The position numbers and the translations under genes are program-made. From CAG-791 sp045130475 (GTDB lineage: Bacteria > Bacillota > Clostridia > Lachnospirales > Lachnospiraceae), in NCBI GenBank assembly GCA_045130475.1, contig JBGUPU010000072.1, positions 1 to 8,391 on the forward strand: a stretch of 8,391 nucleotides of DNA. Direction: 5' to 3'. The notes below the pieces were generated by a model. That model did not search any database, was not told the origin of the DNA, and worked only from the letters and a program-made list of their open reading frames with translations. This document shows positions 1-6,561 of this stretch, one piece after another; within the stretch, counting starts at the first letter, position 1, and the number at the start of each line of letters is the position of its first letter.

Positions 1-29
1 ACAAGTATGTGTGGCTCCTGGGAAAAGAA

Positions 30-55
30 TTCTTCCCGAAGAGCTACGGGAAGAA
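30..55 (+). promoter_or_regulatory. hairpin next to the ribosome binding site of the EF-hand peptide
   Basis: TTCTTCCCG (30-38) pairs perfectly with CGGGAAGAA (47-55) around an 8-nt loop. The 3' arm runs into the AAGAAGGG Shine-Dalgarno sequence of the ATG at 67. No T-run follows, so it is not an intrinsic terminator. If it forms in mRNA it would partly hide the ribosome binding site and could lower or regulate translation of the small acidic peptide. The pairing is seen; the regulatory role is inferred. Confidence 0.4.
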
Positions 56-66
56 GGGTTGATACC

Positions 67-189
67 ATGTGCGGACCGCTGATTGACTGGAACGGCAACG
101 GACGGATTGACCCGGATGACATTGCCATCTCGCTTGCCATTTCCGAAGAGGAAGAGATGGACGATGAGGACGATGAAGAGCAGGAATAA
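67..189 (+). CDS. small acidic peptide with one EF-hand/dockerin-type calcium loop
   Basis: This 40-residue peptide starts at the ATG at 67, which has an AAGAAGGG ribosome binding site 8-9 nt upstream. The longer in-frame ATG at 7 has no comparable site. Residues 7-18 form a complete 12-residue EF-hand/dockerin loop with D7, N9, N11, G12, I14, D15 and D18 in the ligand and structural positions. Residues 27-40 are almost all Glu and Asp. No signal peptide or membrane segment is visible, so a soluble cytoplasmic calcium- or cation-binding peptide is the simplest reading. It lies directly before a Maff2-like gene, which suggests it belongs to the same conjugative-element module. I do not recognise a named family. 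A lone EF loop in a 40-residue peptide may also be a protein-interaction motif and need not bind calcium. Confidence 0.62.
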   Translation: MCGPLIDWNGNGRIDPDDIAISLAISEEEEMDDEDDEEQE

Positions 190-203
190 TCCTGCGGCGA
201 TAA

Positions 204-398
204 ATCGGTGTACTGCAGACCCTTGTCATCGCTCTTGGAGCAGGTCTTGGCATCTGGGGCGCGATCAACCTGCTGGAAGGTTACGGCAACGATAACCCCG
301 GCGCGAAGTCCCAGGGAATGAAACAGTTGATGGCCGGCGGCGGTGTCGCCCTCATCGGCATCACCCTGGTACCGCTTCTTTCCGGTCTGTTCGGCTGA
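204..398 (+). pseudogene. Maff2-family membrane protein, 5' end lacking a start codon
   Basis: The frame encodes about 64 residues closely resembling Maff2-family proteins of clostridial conjugative elements. There is a first hydrophobic segment (about residues 3-24), the conserved EGYGNDNPGAKSQG stretch (residues 25-38), a glycine-rich turn AGGG (44-47) and a second hydrophobic segment (48-63). Such small two-helix proteins sit beside the mating-channel genes. The frame is open only from an in-frame TAA at 201-203, and the first in-frame ATG (318) lies after the first helix. No ATG, GTG or TTG precedes the conserved part, and no ribosome binding site is seen. CTG at 213 is the only non-standard option. 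I read this as a 5'-truncated or frameshifted copy. A sequencing indel near 190-205, or unusual initiation coupled to the upstream peptide, cannot be excluded. Confidence 0.7.
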
Positions 399-410
399 TC
401 GGGCCGGAAA

Positions 411-436
411 GGGATGCAGGATCCGTCCTGCATCTT
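411..436 (+). terminator. stem-loop after the Maff2-like gene, possible terminator
   Basis: GATGCAGGA (413-421) pairs perfectly with TCCTGCATC (426-434) around a TCCG loop. Two G-T wobbles (411-412 with 435-436) can extend the stem. It begins 15 nt after the Maff2-like stop. The downstream tract (TTACAT) is poor in T, so termination may be inefficient. The rest of 399-567 holds nothing else I can support. Confidence 0.5.
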
Positions 437-567
437 ACATAGCAAGGTGACATCCTTGCGGCGTCAGGCGGCATAAATACAATGAAATCAGGCTCCCCGC
501 AGTATCGGATGATGCCTGTCCGGAAAAGGGATAACGACGGCGTTTCGGACATTGCGCGGAGCCGGTC

Positions 568-1287
568 ATGAAAGAAAGGAAAATGCCGAACATGGAAAAA
601 GTCGATATTAGTGAACTGGCGCTTCAGGCCACATTGAACAGAGAAGATACTTTTCGCTTCAGATGTACGGAATGCGGAAAATGCTGTAAAAACCGGGAGG
701 ACATCCTGCTCTCCCCTTATGACCTGAACCGGATGGCAAAGCACCTGGGCATCGAAATGGGTCAGGTAATCCAGGATTATTGCATTTGGTATGCGGGACA
801 GTCAAGCATGCTTCCTGTTGTAACCATGCGGATGCGGGGACCTGAAAAAAGATGTCCGTTCCTGAAAGGTAAAAAATGCGGGATTCATGCGGCTAAACCA
901 ACCGTGTGCGCTTTATTCCCGCTGGGAAGGGTTGGCTCGGAAAATGACGATCATGTGCATTATATGATGCAGAAAGTAGACTGCGGGGCAGCTGATGAAG
1001 AGCATTCCGTTCAGGAATGGCTGGCGGGATATGACCTGGCGGACAGTGAAAAGTGGTTTCTGGAATGGCAGCAGGTGCTGATTCCTCTGACAAAAAGAAT
1101 GCACACCCTTCTTTCCGGATTTTCGCGGGAATTCATCGCATCTGTCGCGGAGGGTCTCCTGGTGGCGCTGTATGTCAATTATGATTCGAAGCTGGATTTC
1201 ATGGAACAGTTCCGGATGAACAAAGAAAAGGCAAATCAGTTTCTGGACATGATAGAGACGACAATGAAGATGTACGGGAGGGTGTAA
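568..1287 (+). CDS. YkgJ-family cysteine-cluster protein
   Basis: This 239-residue protein carries the cysteine cluster of the YkgJ family (CxxCxxCC type): C33-x2-C36-x2-C39-C40, then C96, C104 and C114 in a CPF...C-x9-C pattern, with C139 further on. In this family the cysteines are thought to bind zinc or an iron-sulphur cluster; the biochemical role is largely unknown. The cysteine domain covers about residues 30-140. Residues 140-239 are a mostly helical extension with no motif I recognise. The start at 568 is chosen because CGGAG lies 6 nt upstream. ATG 583 is too close to its AAAGGA, and ATG 592 is a weaker alternative. The stop codon overlaps the next start by 1 nt, so the two genes are probably co-translated. 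Such proteins are common cargo in clostridial integrative elements, but no link to the recombinase operon is shown. Confidence 0.88.
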   Translation: MKERKMPNMEKVDISELALQATLNREDTFRFRCTECGKCCKNREDILLSPYDLNRMAKHLGIEMGQVIQDYCIWYAGQSSMLPVVTMRMRGPEKRCPFLKGKKCGIHAAKPTVCALFPLGRVGSENDDHVHYMMQKVDCGAADEEHSVQEWLAGYDLADSEKWFLEWQQVLIPLTKRMHTLLSGFSREFIASVAEGLLVALYVNYDSKLDFMEQFRMNKEKANQFLDMIETTMKMYGRV

Positions 1288-1526
1288 TGGAATATCCGAA
1301 GGAGAGGAAACTGGATGGGATTTACTTCCGTGTCAGACGGGAAGAGCAATGGAGCAATATCTGTTTCACCGACATGACTCCGGAAGAGAGAGATATGGTT
1401 ACAAAGGACAGGTCGCGGGAATGGATGAAGAGCCTTGCATACAGGCTTGCTGATGTGGTTCGTGAGATTGGCGACCAGCTTGATATTGTGGGGAAACTGT
1501 CGTTTGAGGAAGATCAGGAACAATAA
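1287..1526 (+). CDS. small hypothetical protein coupled to the YkgJ-family gene
   Basis: This 79-residue protein starts at an ATG sharing its A with the TAA stop of the upstream gene. A strong GGGAGGG site lies within that gene's end (1276-1282). It is charged, with Arg/Lys/Glu-rich segments, no cysteines apart from C27 and no membrane segment. Residues 30-60 look helical (a TPEERDMVTKDRSREW stretch), and the C-terminus is acidic. I do not recognise a family. The overlap implies a fixed stoichiometric relation to the cysteine-cluster protein, perhaps as partner or chaperone, but that is inference from position only. The following 53 bases contain a weak 5-bp hairpin (1545-1559), too short to call a terminator. 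Confidence 0.75.
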   Translation: MEYPKERKLDGIYFRVRREEQWSNICFTDMTPEERDMVTKDRSREWMKSLAYRLADVVREIGDQLDIVGKLSFEEDQEQ

Positions 1527-1579
1527 ACCCTTTGGAATGCTGTGCAGCTGCTTAAGCTGTTTGTGATGGGAGGCCATCT

Positions 1580-1873
1580 ATGTTTTTACTGAAGCTGCTT
1601 ATGAAAGTCCTTCTACTGCCGGTCATGCTGGTCCTCTTTGTGCTGAGAGTGCTGGTAAAGATCGGAATCGAGCTGTCATCCGTAATTTTGGGCGGCTTGA
1701 TACTGATTGTTTTCGGCTGCTTAATCTATGCCATCGTTCAGCAGATGTGGCCTTCCGCATTGATCCTGGCCGCCATGGAAACCGTTATTGTTCTGATCAC
1801 GGCAGGAGCTGGCCTGATGGAAGGTCTTCTGGAAATAGCCGGCGAATGCCTTGGCGAGTTCATAAGATCATAA
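1580..1873 (+). CDS. small three-helix membrane protein, CD1845-like
   Basis: This 97-residue, strongly hydrophobic protein has a GGGAGG ribosome binding site (1568-1573) about 6 nt upstream. Three membrane segments are visible: about residues 10-30, 34-54 and 58-80. A short amphipathic, acidic tail ends the protein (GLLEIAGECLGEF region). Basic residues K5, K9, R23 and K27 frame the first helix. The size and composition resemble the small CD1845-type membrane proteins of clostridial conjugative transposons, but there is no diagnostic motif and the family call is tentative. The function is unknown; it may be a membrane accessory of the mobile element. The stop lies 19 bases before the start of the next gene, so transcription probably continues into the recombinase operon. 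Confidence 0.78.
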   Translation: MFLLKLLMKVLLLPVMLVLFVLRVLVKIGIELSSVILGGLILIVFGCLIYAIVQQMWPSALILAAMETVIVLITAGAGLMEGLLEIAGECLGEFIRS

Positions 1874-1892
1874 ATGTACTGCGGAGGTCCCT

Positions 1893-2498
1893 ATGGATGA
1901 ATTGGAAGTATTCAACAGACTGGAGGCAATAAATGCCGTTGCACAGTTTGGGGAACTGTATGGAGATGACATGGAGAAAGCCAAGCGGCTTGCCGCCCAT
2001 AAGGCCTGGCTGCAAAGCATCCGCCATGAACGGCCAAGCGTAACCCATCCTTTTAAAGTCGGCGTTTATATCCGTTATTTCAACCAGACGAAATACGAGA
2101 ATTACCTTTCCTATCATAAGAAGCAGTTTATGGATTCGGTAGCTCTCTGCCCGAAATGGGAATTCGTCGGGTTTTACATAGACAACGGTTCATCGACGCC
2201 GTATATGGAAAATGCACCCGAATGGAGCAGACTTCTTGAGGACTGCATGGACGGAAAGGTAGACCTGATCATTACCCAGAAGGTCTCGAATGTCTCCCGC
2301 ATCCCGGAAGAGATCTCTTTATGCGCCAGAATGCTGGCCGCGCAGCCGCATCCCGTCGGGATATATTTCATTTCCGAAGACATATTCACGCTTGCGTCTT
2401 ATTATCTGGCGGATCTCAGGGATAAGGAGTTTATGCCGTCAGAGGATTGGAAGGTTCTTCCGGAAGATACAGAAACGGATAGGTTATTGCATGATTGA
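1893..2498 (+). CDS. degenerate serine-recombinase paralogue lacking the catalytic serine
   Basis: This 201-residue protein matches the N-terminal catalytic fold of the recombinase encoded next to it. Residues 55-170 align segment by segment: VGVYIR against VAIYVR, KVDLIITQKVS against KIDLIITKSVS, PVGIYFISEDIFTL against PVGIFFESEAIFSL. The nucleophile serine (S57 in the neighbour) is F63 here. The first arginine of the SRFAR motif (neighbour R128) is N133, while the second (R131) is kept as R136. There is no recombinase DNA-binding domain. It is therefore probably catalytically dead, and the frame is intact rather than decaying. An accessory subunit that forms heterotetramers with, inhibits or directs the active recombinase is a reasonable inference. 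A GGAGG site lies 5 nt before the ATG, and the end overlaps the next gene by 8 nt. The N-terminal 50 residues are helical and of unknown role. Confidence 0.87.
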   Translation: MDELEVFNRLEAINAVAQFGELYGDDMEKAKRLAAHKAWLQSIRHERPSVTHPFKVGVYIRYFNQTKYENYLSYHKKQFMDSVALCPKWEFVGFYIDNGSSTPYMENAPEWSRLLEDCMDGKVDLIITQKVSNVSRIPEEISLCARMLAAQPHPVGIYFISEDIFTLASYYLADLRDKEFMPSEDWKVLPEDTETDRLLHD

Positions 2499-4392
2499 TA
2501 CGAAAAAAAGACAGGAAAAGAATCAGGAAAAAGAAAAAGTACGCAGACGGATGAGGGTCGAGATCGACCCGGACAACTATGAGTACATACCCGCGAAAAA
2601 GCCCATCGATTATTACGATAACGAGATACCTCAGAGGGTTGCCATTTACGTAAGGGTCTCAACCGACGATGTCCGCCAGACCACATCCTATGAACTTCAG
2701 AAAAAGTACTATGAGGATTTCGTCAGGCGGCATCCGAACTGGTCCCTGGTAAAGATATACGCCGACGAAGGAATCAGCGGCACTTCCCTGAAGCACCGGG
2801 ATGCGTTCAATGAAATGATCGAACACTGCCGGGCCGGAAAGATCGACCTGATCATTACCAAGAGCGTTTCAAGGTTTGCCCGGAATGTCATGATTACGAT
2901 CGGTATGGCGCGGGAACTCGCCCAAATGAAATCGCCGGTCGGGATATTCTTTGAATCCGAGGCAATCTTCTCCCTTAATGATGATTCGCAGATGGCACTG
3001 ACGTTCCAGGCGACGATGGCCGAAGAGGAATCCCATACCCGGAGCAGGAGCATGGAGACTTCCTTGAGGATGAGGCTTGATAACGGGATTCCCTTGACCC
3101 CGAAGCTGCTTGGGTACACGCACGATGCCGACGGCAATCTCATTATAAATCCGGAAGAAGCCAGAACCGTCAAGCTTGCGTTTTATATGTACCTCTATGG
3201 TTATACGACACAGCAGATCGCCGATACGTTTATTGCCCTCGAAAGGCGATCCTATTTGGGCAATATCAAGTGGACCTCAAACGCGATTGTCCAGATCCTC
3301 AGAAATGAGCGCCACTGCGGAGATGTCCTCACAAGGAAAACCTTTACACAGGACTACCGGAGTCACCGGAAACTGAAGAACAGGGGGGATCGTCCTCAAA
3401 GCCATTATTTCAATCATCATGAGGGGATTATCCGCAGAGACGATTTTATAGCGGTCCAGAGGATGCTTGACAACGCGAAATACGGGAACAAATCCATCCT
3501 GCCGGAATTAAGGGTGATCAATTCCGGAATCCTCAAAGGCTTTGTTTCGATAAACCCAAGGTGGGCGGGATTCAAGGAAGCAGAGTATTACCAGGCATCC
3601 CAGAGTGTATATCCGAGCCCGGATGAAGACTCCGCACCGGTTCCTTCGGTCCAGCAGATCCACCTTGCCGCAGGGGATTTTGACCTCCGGGGGTTTGAAG
3701 TTGCCCGTTCCGAGTTCTTCGACGCACAGAACAGGCCGTACATATCGTTTTCCGAAAAGGTGGTCAAATTCAGTTCGGCCTGCGTCAGGAAATTCGATTC
3801 TCGGAATATCATTGAAATGCTGATCAATCCGGTTGAAAAGAAATTCGCGATCCGCCCGACGGACAAAACCAATAAAAACGGAGTCGTTTTTTCGCATATA
3901 TCGGAAGGCAGACCGTCGCCCAAAGCGATATCGACCGCCGCATTCCGTTCGACGATCTACAGCCTGATGGGCTGGAACCCGGAGTACAAATACCGTATCC
4001 TCGGAACCTTGTATGAGCAGGGGACGGAGATCGCGTATATCTTTAATGCCGCCGATTCGGAGGTGTTTTTCAAATCAAACGCACTTCCGGTCAGCGAGAT
4101 GGAAGCCGCCGGTGACAGAAGTGTTTCCATTCAGCCATTTATGCCCTCCGGGAAAAGGATCCGCGCCATACCGAAGGAATGGTCGGATTCGTTCGGAAAG
4201 CCGTTCTACATCCATGAAATGTCGCTCAGCGCACTTGCGGAACAGAATGAAAAAGACTGGAAACTGCGGATGGAGGGGCAACTGTTTGAAACCGGGAAAA
4301 GAATAAATGTGACGCCGTTTGCGGAACTCAAGGAATATATCCGTCAGGAACTCAGCGCAATAACGATTACGGAGGAAGCCAATGAACAGTAA
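2491..4392 (+). CDS. large serine recombinase (site-specific integrase/excisionase)
   Basis: The start chosen is ATG 2491, overlapping the upstream stop by 8 nt, giving 633 residues. The frame extends further upstream only inside the previous gene. The resolvase catalytic domain covers about residues 48-185. It has nucleophile S57 in YVRVSTDD, R55, and the SRFAR motif with R128 and R131; DEGISG follows at about 93-98. The Recombinase DNA-binding domain covers about 199-330, with GIPLTPKLLGY and NERHCGDVLTRKTF. After GILKGFV, where large serine integrases usually have a CxxC zinc ribbon, no cysteine pairs occur. Instead a roughly 290-residue C-terminal region carries a domain that recurs in the next gene. 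The enzyme should cut and rejoin DNA at short attachment sites through a 5' phosphoserine, probably moving this element. No attachment site could be identified. The ribosome binding site is weak, suggesting coupling to the dead paralogue. Confidence 0.93.
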   Translation: MIDTKKRQEKNQEKEKVRRRMRVEIDPDNYEYIPAKKPIDYYDNEIPQRVAIYVRVSTDDVRQTTSYELQKKYYEDFVRRHPNWSLVKIYADEGISGTSLKHRDAFNEMIEHCRAGKIDLIITKSVSRFARNVMITIGMARELAQMKSPVGIFFESEAIFSLNDDSQMALTFQATMAEEESHTRSRSMETSLRMRLDNGIPLTPKLLGYTHDADGNLIINPEEARTVKLAFYMYLYGYTTQQIADTFIALERRSYLGNIKWTSNAIVQILRNERHCGDVLTRKTFTQDYRSHRKLKNRGDRPQSHYFNHHEGIIRRDDFIAVQRMLDNAKYGNKSILPELRVINSGILKGFVSINPRWAGFKEAEYYQASQSVYPSPDEDSAPVPSVQQIHLAAGDFDLRGFEVARSEFFDAQNRPYISFSEKVVKFSSACVRKFDSRNIIEMLINPVEKKFAIRPTDKTNKNGVVFSHISEGRPSPKAISTAAFRSTIYSLMGWNPEYKYRILGTLYEQGTEIAYIFNAADSEVFFKSNALPVSEMEAAGDRSVSIQPFMPSGKRIRAIPKEWSDSFGKPFYIHEMSLSALAEQNEKDWKLRMEGQLFETGKRINVTPFAELKEYIRQELSAITITEEANEQ

Positions 4393-5158
4393 TGAACAAC
4401 GCGATTACATAGACCAGATGCTCCAGGAGGCCGATGTCCTGCATCAGGAAACGAACGAAGGACAAGTGGAAATAAAGGGTGATGCGTCCGGCTGGGCCGA
4501 GGCTGACGAAGAGGTCATTGATCTTGGGGAAAACTTTAACTTTGAAGGCTTTCAGGTCGTTCGGAGAGAGTTTTTCGCACATATAAACGAGCCGTCCGTT
4601 ACCTTCAACAACTGCAAGTTTTACGTGAATACGGCTTGCATTCAGAAGTTTCCGGACTCGGATAATGTCCAGGTACTTGTAAATAAAGAGACGAAGATCC
4701 TGGCCATTATGCCCTGCCCGGCGAACGCCAGGGACTCCTTTTCATGGTGTACTCTCTCGAAGGGGAAACGAAAACCGAAACAGATAACCTGTAAGCTGTT
4801 CTTTGCCAAGGTGTTTTCCATGATGGGATGGAATCCTGACCACAGGTACAAAATACTCGGCAAGCTTATACATGCCAATGGGGAAACGCTGATTGCTTTT
4901 GACCTGACGGCAACGGAAATATACCAGCGGACTGTTTCCGAAGGATCCAAACCCAGGACATCCAGGATCCCCGTATTTCCCGCAGAATGGCAGAACCAGT
5001 TCGGACTGCCATATAACGAGCATAAACAATCTCTTCAGGTTGATATTTTAAATGGTTATGCCGTGTACTCCATTAAGGACTCGGCCCCTGTCAGTGATCC
5101 GGAGGAAGTTCCGGACGGAACCATTCCGGAGGAGGTATTGAAGCAGCTGGATGCATAA
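4382..5158 (+). CDS. stand-alone homologue of the recombinase C-terminal domain
   Basis: This 258-residue protein starts inside the recombinase gene (11-nt overlap) with a GGAGG site at 4371-4375. After an acidic, helical N-terminus (1-46), residues about 47-235 align with the C-terminal part of the recombinase. Shared features are F..GF.V.R.EFF, a C..KF stretch, LVN...K..AI.P, MGWNP..+YKILG (MGWNPDHRYKILG here, MGWNPEYKYRILG there), and a closing P.EW...FG.P+. It has no catalytic or recombinase DNA-binding domain. The relation suggests duplication of the domain as a separate subunit. Coupled translation points to function with the recombinase, perhaps as a directionality or DNA-recognition partner; this is inference. 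I do not know a named family for the domain. Confidence 0.85.
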   Translation: MNSNEQRDYIDQMLQEADVLHQETNEGQVEIKGDASGWAEADEEVIDLGENFNFEGFQVVRREFFAHINEPSVTFNNCKFYVNTACIQKFPDSDNVQVLVNKETKILAIMPCPANARDSFSWCTLSKGKRKPKQITCKLFFAKVFSMMGWNPDHRYKILGKLIHANGETLIAFDLTATEIYQRTVSEGSKPRTSRIPVFPAEWQNQFGLPYNEHKQSLQVDILNGYAVYSIKDSAPVSDPEEVPDGTIPEEVLKQLDA

Positions 5159-5160
5159 AA

Positions 5161-5183
5161 CGATATATATGCAGGGTATATCG
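5161..5183. repeat. short inverted repeat between two coupled genes
   Basis: CGATATA (5161-5167) and TATATCG (5177-5183) are perfect complements separated by 9 bases. They fill the only real gap (42 bp) in the recombinase operon. No T-run follows, and the strong GGAGG of the next gene starts 8 nt later. It could be an operator or an mRNA processing or stability hairpin. A chance AT-rich palindrome is also possible. Confidence 0.35.
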
Positions 5184-5200
5184 GAACAGAGGAGGTAACA

Positions 5201-5593
5201 ATGTCAGAACAAAACACAAACGTGGTTCTTCTGTCGATCGATATGAAGAAGTATAGGATAAGGATTCACAAGGCCACTCTTCATCAGTTGGGAGATCCCC
5301 TGTACATACAGCTTCTTGTCAACCCGGTTTCTTCCATTGTGGCTCTGAAATCAGTGACAAGGTCTTCTTCCAAGGACCAGACGCACAAAGTGCCGAGAAA
5401 GAAGCTGGAGTCATCAAACTCCATCGAGATTTACAGCAAATCCTTCATTGATAAACTGATTGAATTGGTTCCGGACCTGAAGGATGGGAATTGTTACCAT
5501 ATGACCGGGAACATTGTTCCTTCGGAGAAGATGGCAGTTTTCTCTTTTAAAACGCTTCGCATATTTGAAGGAGGAGATGACCTATGCCAGTAA
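5201..5593 (+). CDS. small protein resembling the core of the recombinase C-terminal domain
   Basis: This 130-residue soluble protein has a near-ideal GGAGGT site 4 nt before ATG 5201. Its pattern follows the two preceding proteins in reduced form. A strand-rich first half contains IQLLVNPVSSIVALKSV, against VQVLVNKETKILAIMPC in the previous gene. A second half runs SKSFIDKLIEL...CYHMTGNI...MAVFSFKTLRIF, against FFAKVFSMMGW...RYKILGKL...LIAFDLTATEIY. Similarity is by pattern, not high identity, so the relationship is probable rather than proven. A basic, Ser-rich linker lies between the halves (about residues 50-70). It overlaps the downstream ParB-like gene by 10 nt. The role is unknown; a small DNA-binding or dimerising accessory of the recombination module would fit. 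Confidence 0.75.
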   Translation: MSEQNTNVVLLSIDMKKYRIRIHKATLHQLGDPLYIQLLVNPVSSIVALKSVTRSSSKDQTHKVPRKKLESSNSIEIYSKSFIDKLIELVPDLKDGNCYHMTGNIVPSEKMAVFSFKTLRIFEGGDDLCQ

Positions 5594-6561
5594 GGGAAGG
5601 AAAACAGCTGTGGACGCTGAAAATAGATAAAGGATTTCAGGATCTTATCCGTCCGCTTTATAAAAATGAATACCTCCAGCTGGAAGCAAATATCATGGCA
5701 GATGGCTGTCGGGAACCCATTTCCGTATGGAACGACGTAATTGTTGACGGGCATAACCGGTACAAGATCTGTACGGAGCATGGTATTCCGTTTGCCGTGG
5801 AAGAAAAATCATTCAGCTGCCGTGAAGAAGCAATTGCCTGGATCTGCGCAAACCAATTGGGGAGACGCAACCTGACCGAAGAAAGCCGGAAATACCTGAT
5901 TGGAAAGCAATATGAATCCGAAAAAATCATCTCCAGGCGTCGGGCGATTTATCAGGGAAGCAGTGAGGACTCTGAAGAGCTGCCTTATGAACCATTTAAT
6001 CCGAACGTAGACCGCCGGATCGTACCGTCGAAAAAGAAAACCGGGCAAAGAATTGCAGAAGAAAACCATATTTCCCATGGGACGGTTGAGAAATACTCCG
6101 TATATTCCCGTGCCATTGAGGAAATCCGAAAAAAGGAGCCGCAGATGGCCACGAAAATACTGTCGGGACGATATAAGATCTCCCATAAAGGTGTTCTGGC
6201 CCTTGCCGGAAGAAGCCCGGAAGAGATCCGCAATCTGAATATGCGACTTGAGAAAAGCCAGTACCCGTTTGCAAGATATCAGACCACACGCCGCGAGATT
6301 CAGGGGGCAGCGCCAAATACAAATATCAGACCCGAACAGAACCGGCAGCCGAGCATAAAGGATATGCCTGCATTTGATCCCGATGCCGAAGTGGTAGGTC
6401 TTACCCTTACGATTCCGTCTTGGTCCAGTTCGATAGACCGGATTGTCCACTCAAATCTGGACAATGTGTCCGAAGGAGCCCGGGCTAAGCTTTGCAACGC
6501 CCTGATAGAACTCCAGGACGCCATAGAAACAATGATATCCGTAATCAAGGAGGAAGCATAA
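5584..6561 (+). CDS. ParB/Srx-fold protein with helix-turn-helix
   Basis: This 325-residue protein starts at ATG 5584, within the end of the previous gene, with AAGGAGG 9 nt upstream. The ParB/Srx-like N-terminal domain covers about residues 10-95, with the signature IVDGHNRYKIC (D55, G56, H57, N58, R59) followed by ICANQLGRRNLT (87-98). A helix-turn-helix is likely at about 153-181 (TGQRIAEENHISHGTVEKY). Residues 220-325 form a C-terminal region ending in helices, possibly for dimerisation. ParB-fold proteins bind DNA and many hydrolyse CTP, acting in segregation or as regulators. Here there is no ParA ATPase beside it, so classical partitioning is not supported. A DNA-binding regulator or accessory of the mobile element is more likely. 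It is coupled by a 1-nt overlap to the second ParB-fold gene. Confidence 0.87.
   Translation: MPVREGKQLWTLKIDKGFQDLIRPLYKNEYLQLEANIMADGCREPISVWNDVIVDGHNRYKICTEHGIPFAVEEKSFSCREEAIAWICANQLGRRNLTEESRKYLIGKQYESEKIISRRRAIYQGSSEDSEELPYEPFNPNVDRRIVPSKKKTGQRIAEENHISHGTVEKYSVYSRAIEEIRKKEPQMATKILSGRYKISHKGVLALAGRSPEEIRNLNMRLEKSQYPFARYQTTRREIQGAAPNTNIRPEQNRQPSIKDMPAFDPDAEVVGLTLTIPSWSSSIDRIVHSNLDNVSEGARAKLCNALIELQDAIETMISVIKEEA

Noticed and set aside
7..66. upstream start for the EF-hand peptide
   Set aside because: The extra 20 residues are encoded by the hairpin region and there is no ribosome binding site; ATG 67 has one.
1545..1565. terminator between the 79-residue protein and the membrane protein
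   Set aside because: The stem is only 5 bp and the following tract is TTTGTG, too weak to call.
2290..2490. 67-residue N-terminal extension of the recombinase frame
   Set aside because: It overlaps the coding sequence of the dead paralogue and lacks recombinase similarity; ATG 2491 overlapping the upstream stop is the better start.
6492..6560. 23-residue N-terminal extension of the DUF6551-like protein
   Set aside because: It lies inside the preceding ParB gene; ATG 6561 has AAGGAGG at a proper distance.
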